This document shows positions 6,390 through 6,941 of a stretch of DNA of 6,941 bases, one piece after another. The translations under genes were made by a program, and so were the position numbers. This stretch comes from Nanosynbacter sp. (GTDB taxonomy: Bacteria > Patescibacteriota > Saccharimonadia > Saccharimonadales > Saccharimonadaceae), in NCBI GenBank assembly GCA_015257445.1, contig JABZKE010000024.1:1-6941 (forward strand), in the 5' to 3' direction. The notes beneath the pieces are model-generated. The model was given only the letters and a program-made list of their open reading frames with translations, searched no databases and was not told the origin of the DNA. Every line of letters begins with the position of its first letter. The stretch's first letter is position 1.

Positions 6390-6794
6390 TTAACTTTCAC
6401 CTAGTAATCTAATGAAAACCAAAAATCCTAGCACTAAAATACCTAGTGAAATACAAATAAACATTTTTGCCACCGCCGCTCCCTTTTTCTCAAAAATTCG
6501 CAGTGCTAATAGATTATGTAATACCCCCAAAGTTAAGGCCAAAATTGGAAAAATCAGCATCGCCTGCCAAGATCCATCGTGATAACCCCCAGAATTCGCC
6601 ATCGAAGACCATTCTCCACCTTGATAACGCCCGATATCCCCGTAGCTAATTTTTACAATTGAGGCATTTGGCTGCAAATTCAATGCCGAAAAAATCAGAA
6701 AAGCCAGAGATAAAATCAGAAGTATTACCTGAAAAATTACCAGGCTACGTTCCTTCTGATAGGCTTCTTTAAAAGTCGCAATTAATTCTTTCAT
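6390..6794 (-). CDS. Small three-helix membrane protein of unknown function
   Basis: The protein has 134 residues from the ATG at 6794. I count three hydrophobic segments at about 19-40, 78-98 and 109-130. Between the first two is a roughly 35-residue polar loop with YGDIGRYQGGEWSSM, Gly- and aromatic-rich. The second helix ends in LGVLHNLLALRIFEKKG. This layout resembles conserved hypothetical membrane proteins of CPR genomes, but I cannot name a family. A TTG at 6824 would extend it by ten codons. I reject that because the extra region contains the -10 box and the tail of the upstream gene, whereas TGGTATAAT puts +1 at or one base before the ATG. It precedes the glycosyltransferase with a short gap, so a supporting role in envelope glycan synthesis is a guess from context only. 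Confidence 0.75.
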   Translation of the reverse strand: MKELIATFKEAYQKERSLVIFQVILLILSLAFLIFSALNLQPNASIVKISYGDIGRYQGGEWSSMANSGGYHDGSWQAMLIFPILALTLGVLHNLLALRIFEKKGAAVAKMFICISLGILVLGFLVFIRLLGES

Positions 6795-6801
6795 TCCTCT
6801 T

Positions 6802-6810
6802 ATTATACCA
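6802..6810 (-). promoter_or_regulatory. Extended -10 promoter of the membrane protein/glycosyltransferase operon (leaderless)
   Basis: TGGTATAAT is read on the minus strand at 6810-6802, with a full TATAAT consensus. The +1 falls at 6795 or 6794, and 6794 is the A of the ATG. TTGCTT at 6828-6823 is a partial -35 at a short 15-base spacing, inside the end of the preceding gene. AGAGGA directly abuts the ATG, too close to act as a normal Shine-Dalgarno. Confidence 0.7.
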
Positions 6811-6813
6811 TTT

Positions 6814-6941
6814 TTATTTATCAAGCAATTTACAAATCAAATTCAACATCAATTCTTTCTCTTCCGGCTGACTTTCCGCAATCAAAAGCACCAAAGCCGT
6901 CAAAGCTCGATCAGAGAGCTTCGTCTCCCCCTGTTCATTCA
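6814..6941 (-). CDS. C-terminal end of an unidentified protein (5' part beyond the window)
   Basis: An open frame enters from the right edge on the minus strand and ends at TAA (6816-6814), giving the last 41 residues. The first complete codon is at 6939-6937. The tail reads as a charged, amphipathic helical region (LSDRALTALVLLIAES, then PEEKELMLNLICKLLDK) with no membrane segment or recognisable motif. It is supported as coding because it ends cleanly 19 bases before the next start and uses the same TAA stop as every other gene here. I cannot say what it is. Confidence 0.6.
   Translation of the reverse strand, partial: NEQGETKLSDRALTALVLLIAESQPEEKELMLNLICKLLDK

Noticed and set aside
6795..6824. 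TTG start at 6824 for the small membrane protein
   Set aside because: The extension would translate the -10 box and overlap the end of the upstream gene; the ATG at 6794 fits the promoter.
1..6941. UGA recoded as glycine, as in Gracilibacteria
   Set aside because: No in-frame TGA occurs in any real gene and all conserved proteins read through intact with the standard bacterial code.
1..6941. CRISPR array, IS element, tandem repeats or phage genes
   Set aside because: Reading through both strands showed no repeated spacer pattern, no transposase-like frame and no terminal inverted repeats.

Overview
This window looks like chromosomal DNA of a bacterium from the Candidate Phyla Radiation (Patescibacteria), with Saccharibacteria (TM7) the best guess. 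That assignment is an inference. It rests on A/T-leaning DNA with very tight gene packing, a threonyl-tRNA synthetase without its TGS domain, a shortened MiaA, a small DNA-binding/nucleotidyltransferase-like regulator next to a degenerate metallo-beta-lactamase-fold protein, and extended -10 promoters that place the start codon at or within a few bases of the predicted transcript start. No reading frame contains an in-frame TGA, so there is no sign of the UGA recoding known from Gracilibacteria. All seven visible stop codons are TAA.

All protein genes lie on the minus strand, so the order of transcription runs from high to low coordinates. At the right edge is the C-terminal end of an unknown protein (6814-6941). 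Next come a small three-helix membrane protein (6390-6794) and a multi-pass family 2 glycosyltransferase (4633-6372), probably one transcription unit. A tRNA-Val(UAC) gene follows on the plus strand (4515-4591). It shares a bidirectional terminator with the glycosyltransferase and a divergent promoter region with thrS. The tRNA-related cassette continues with thrS (2655-4445), a strong hairpin terminator in the thrS-miaA gap, and miaA (1857-2594). Then come a winged-helix regulator (1216-1824) and a degenerate MBL-fold protein (729-1181), which look like a two-gene operon closed by a terminator near 690-712. At the left edge is a site-2-type intramembrane metalloprotease (M50) that starts at 567 and runs off the window.

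Functionally the window mixes translation (tRNA-Val, ThrRS, tRNA A37 prenylation by MiaA), envelope work (the glycosyltransferase with its small membrane partner, and the M50 protease) and a likely regulatory pair of unknown target. I see no mobile element, CRISPR array, integrase, phage gene or obvious defence system. The points that most deserve a second look are the set of five near-identical TGnTAWAAT promoters giving leaderless or nearly leaderless transcripts, the metal-site-less MBL protein coupled to its regulator, and the MiaA that lacks its usual inserted domain.
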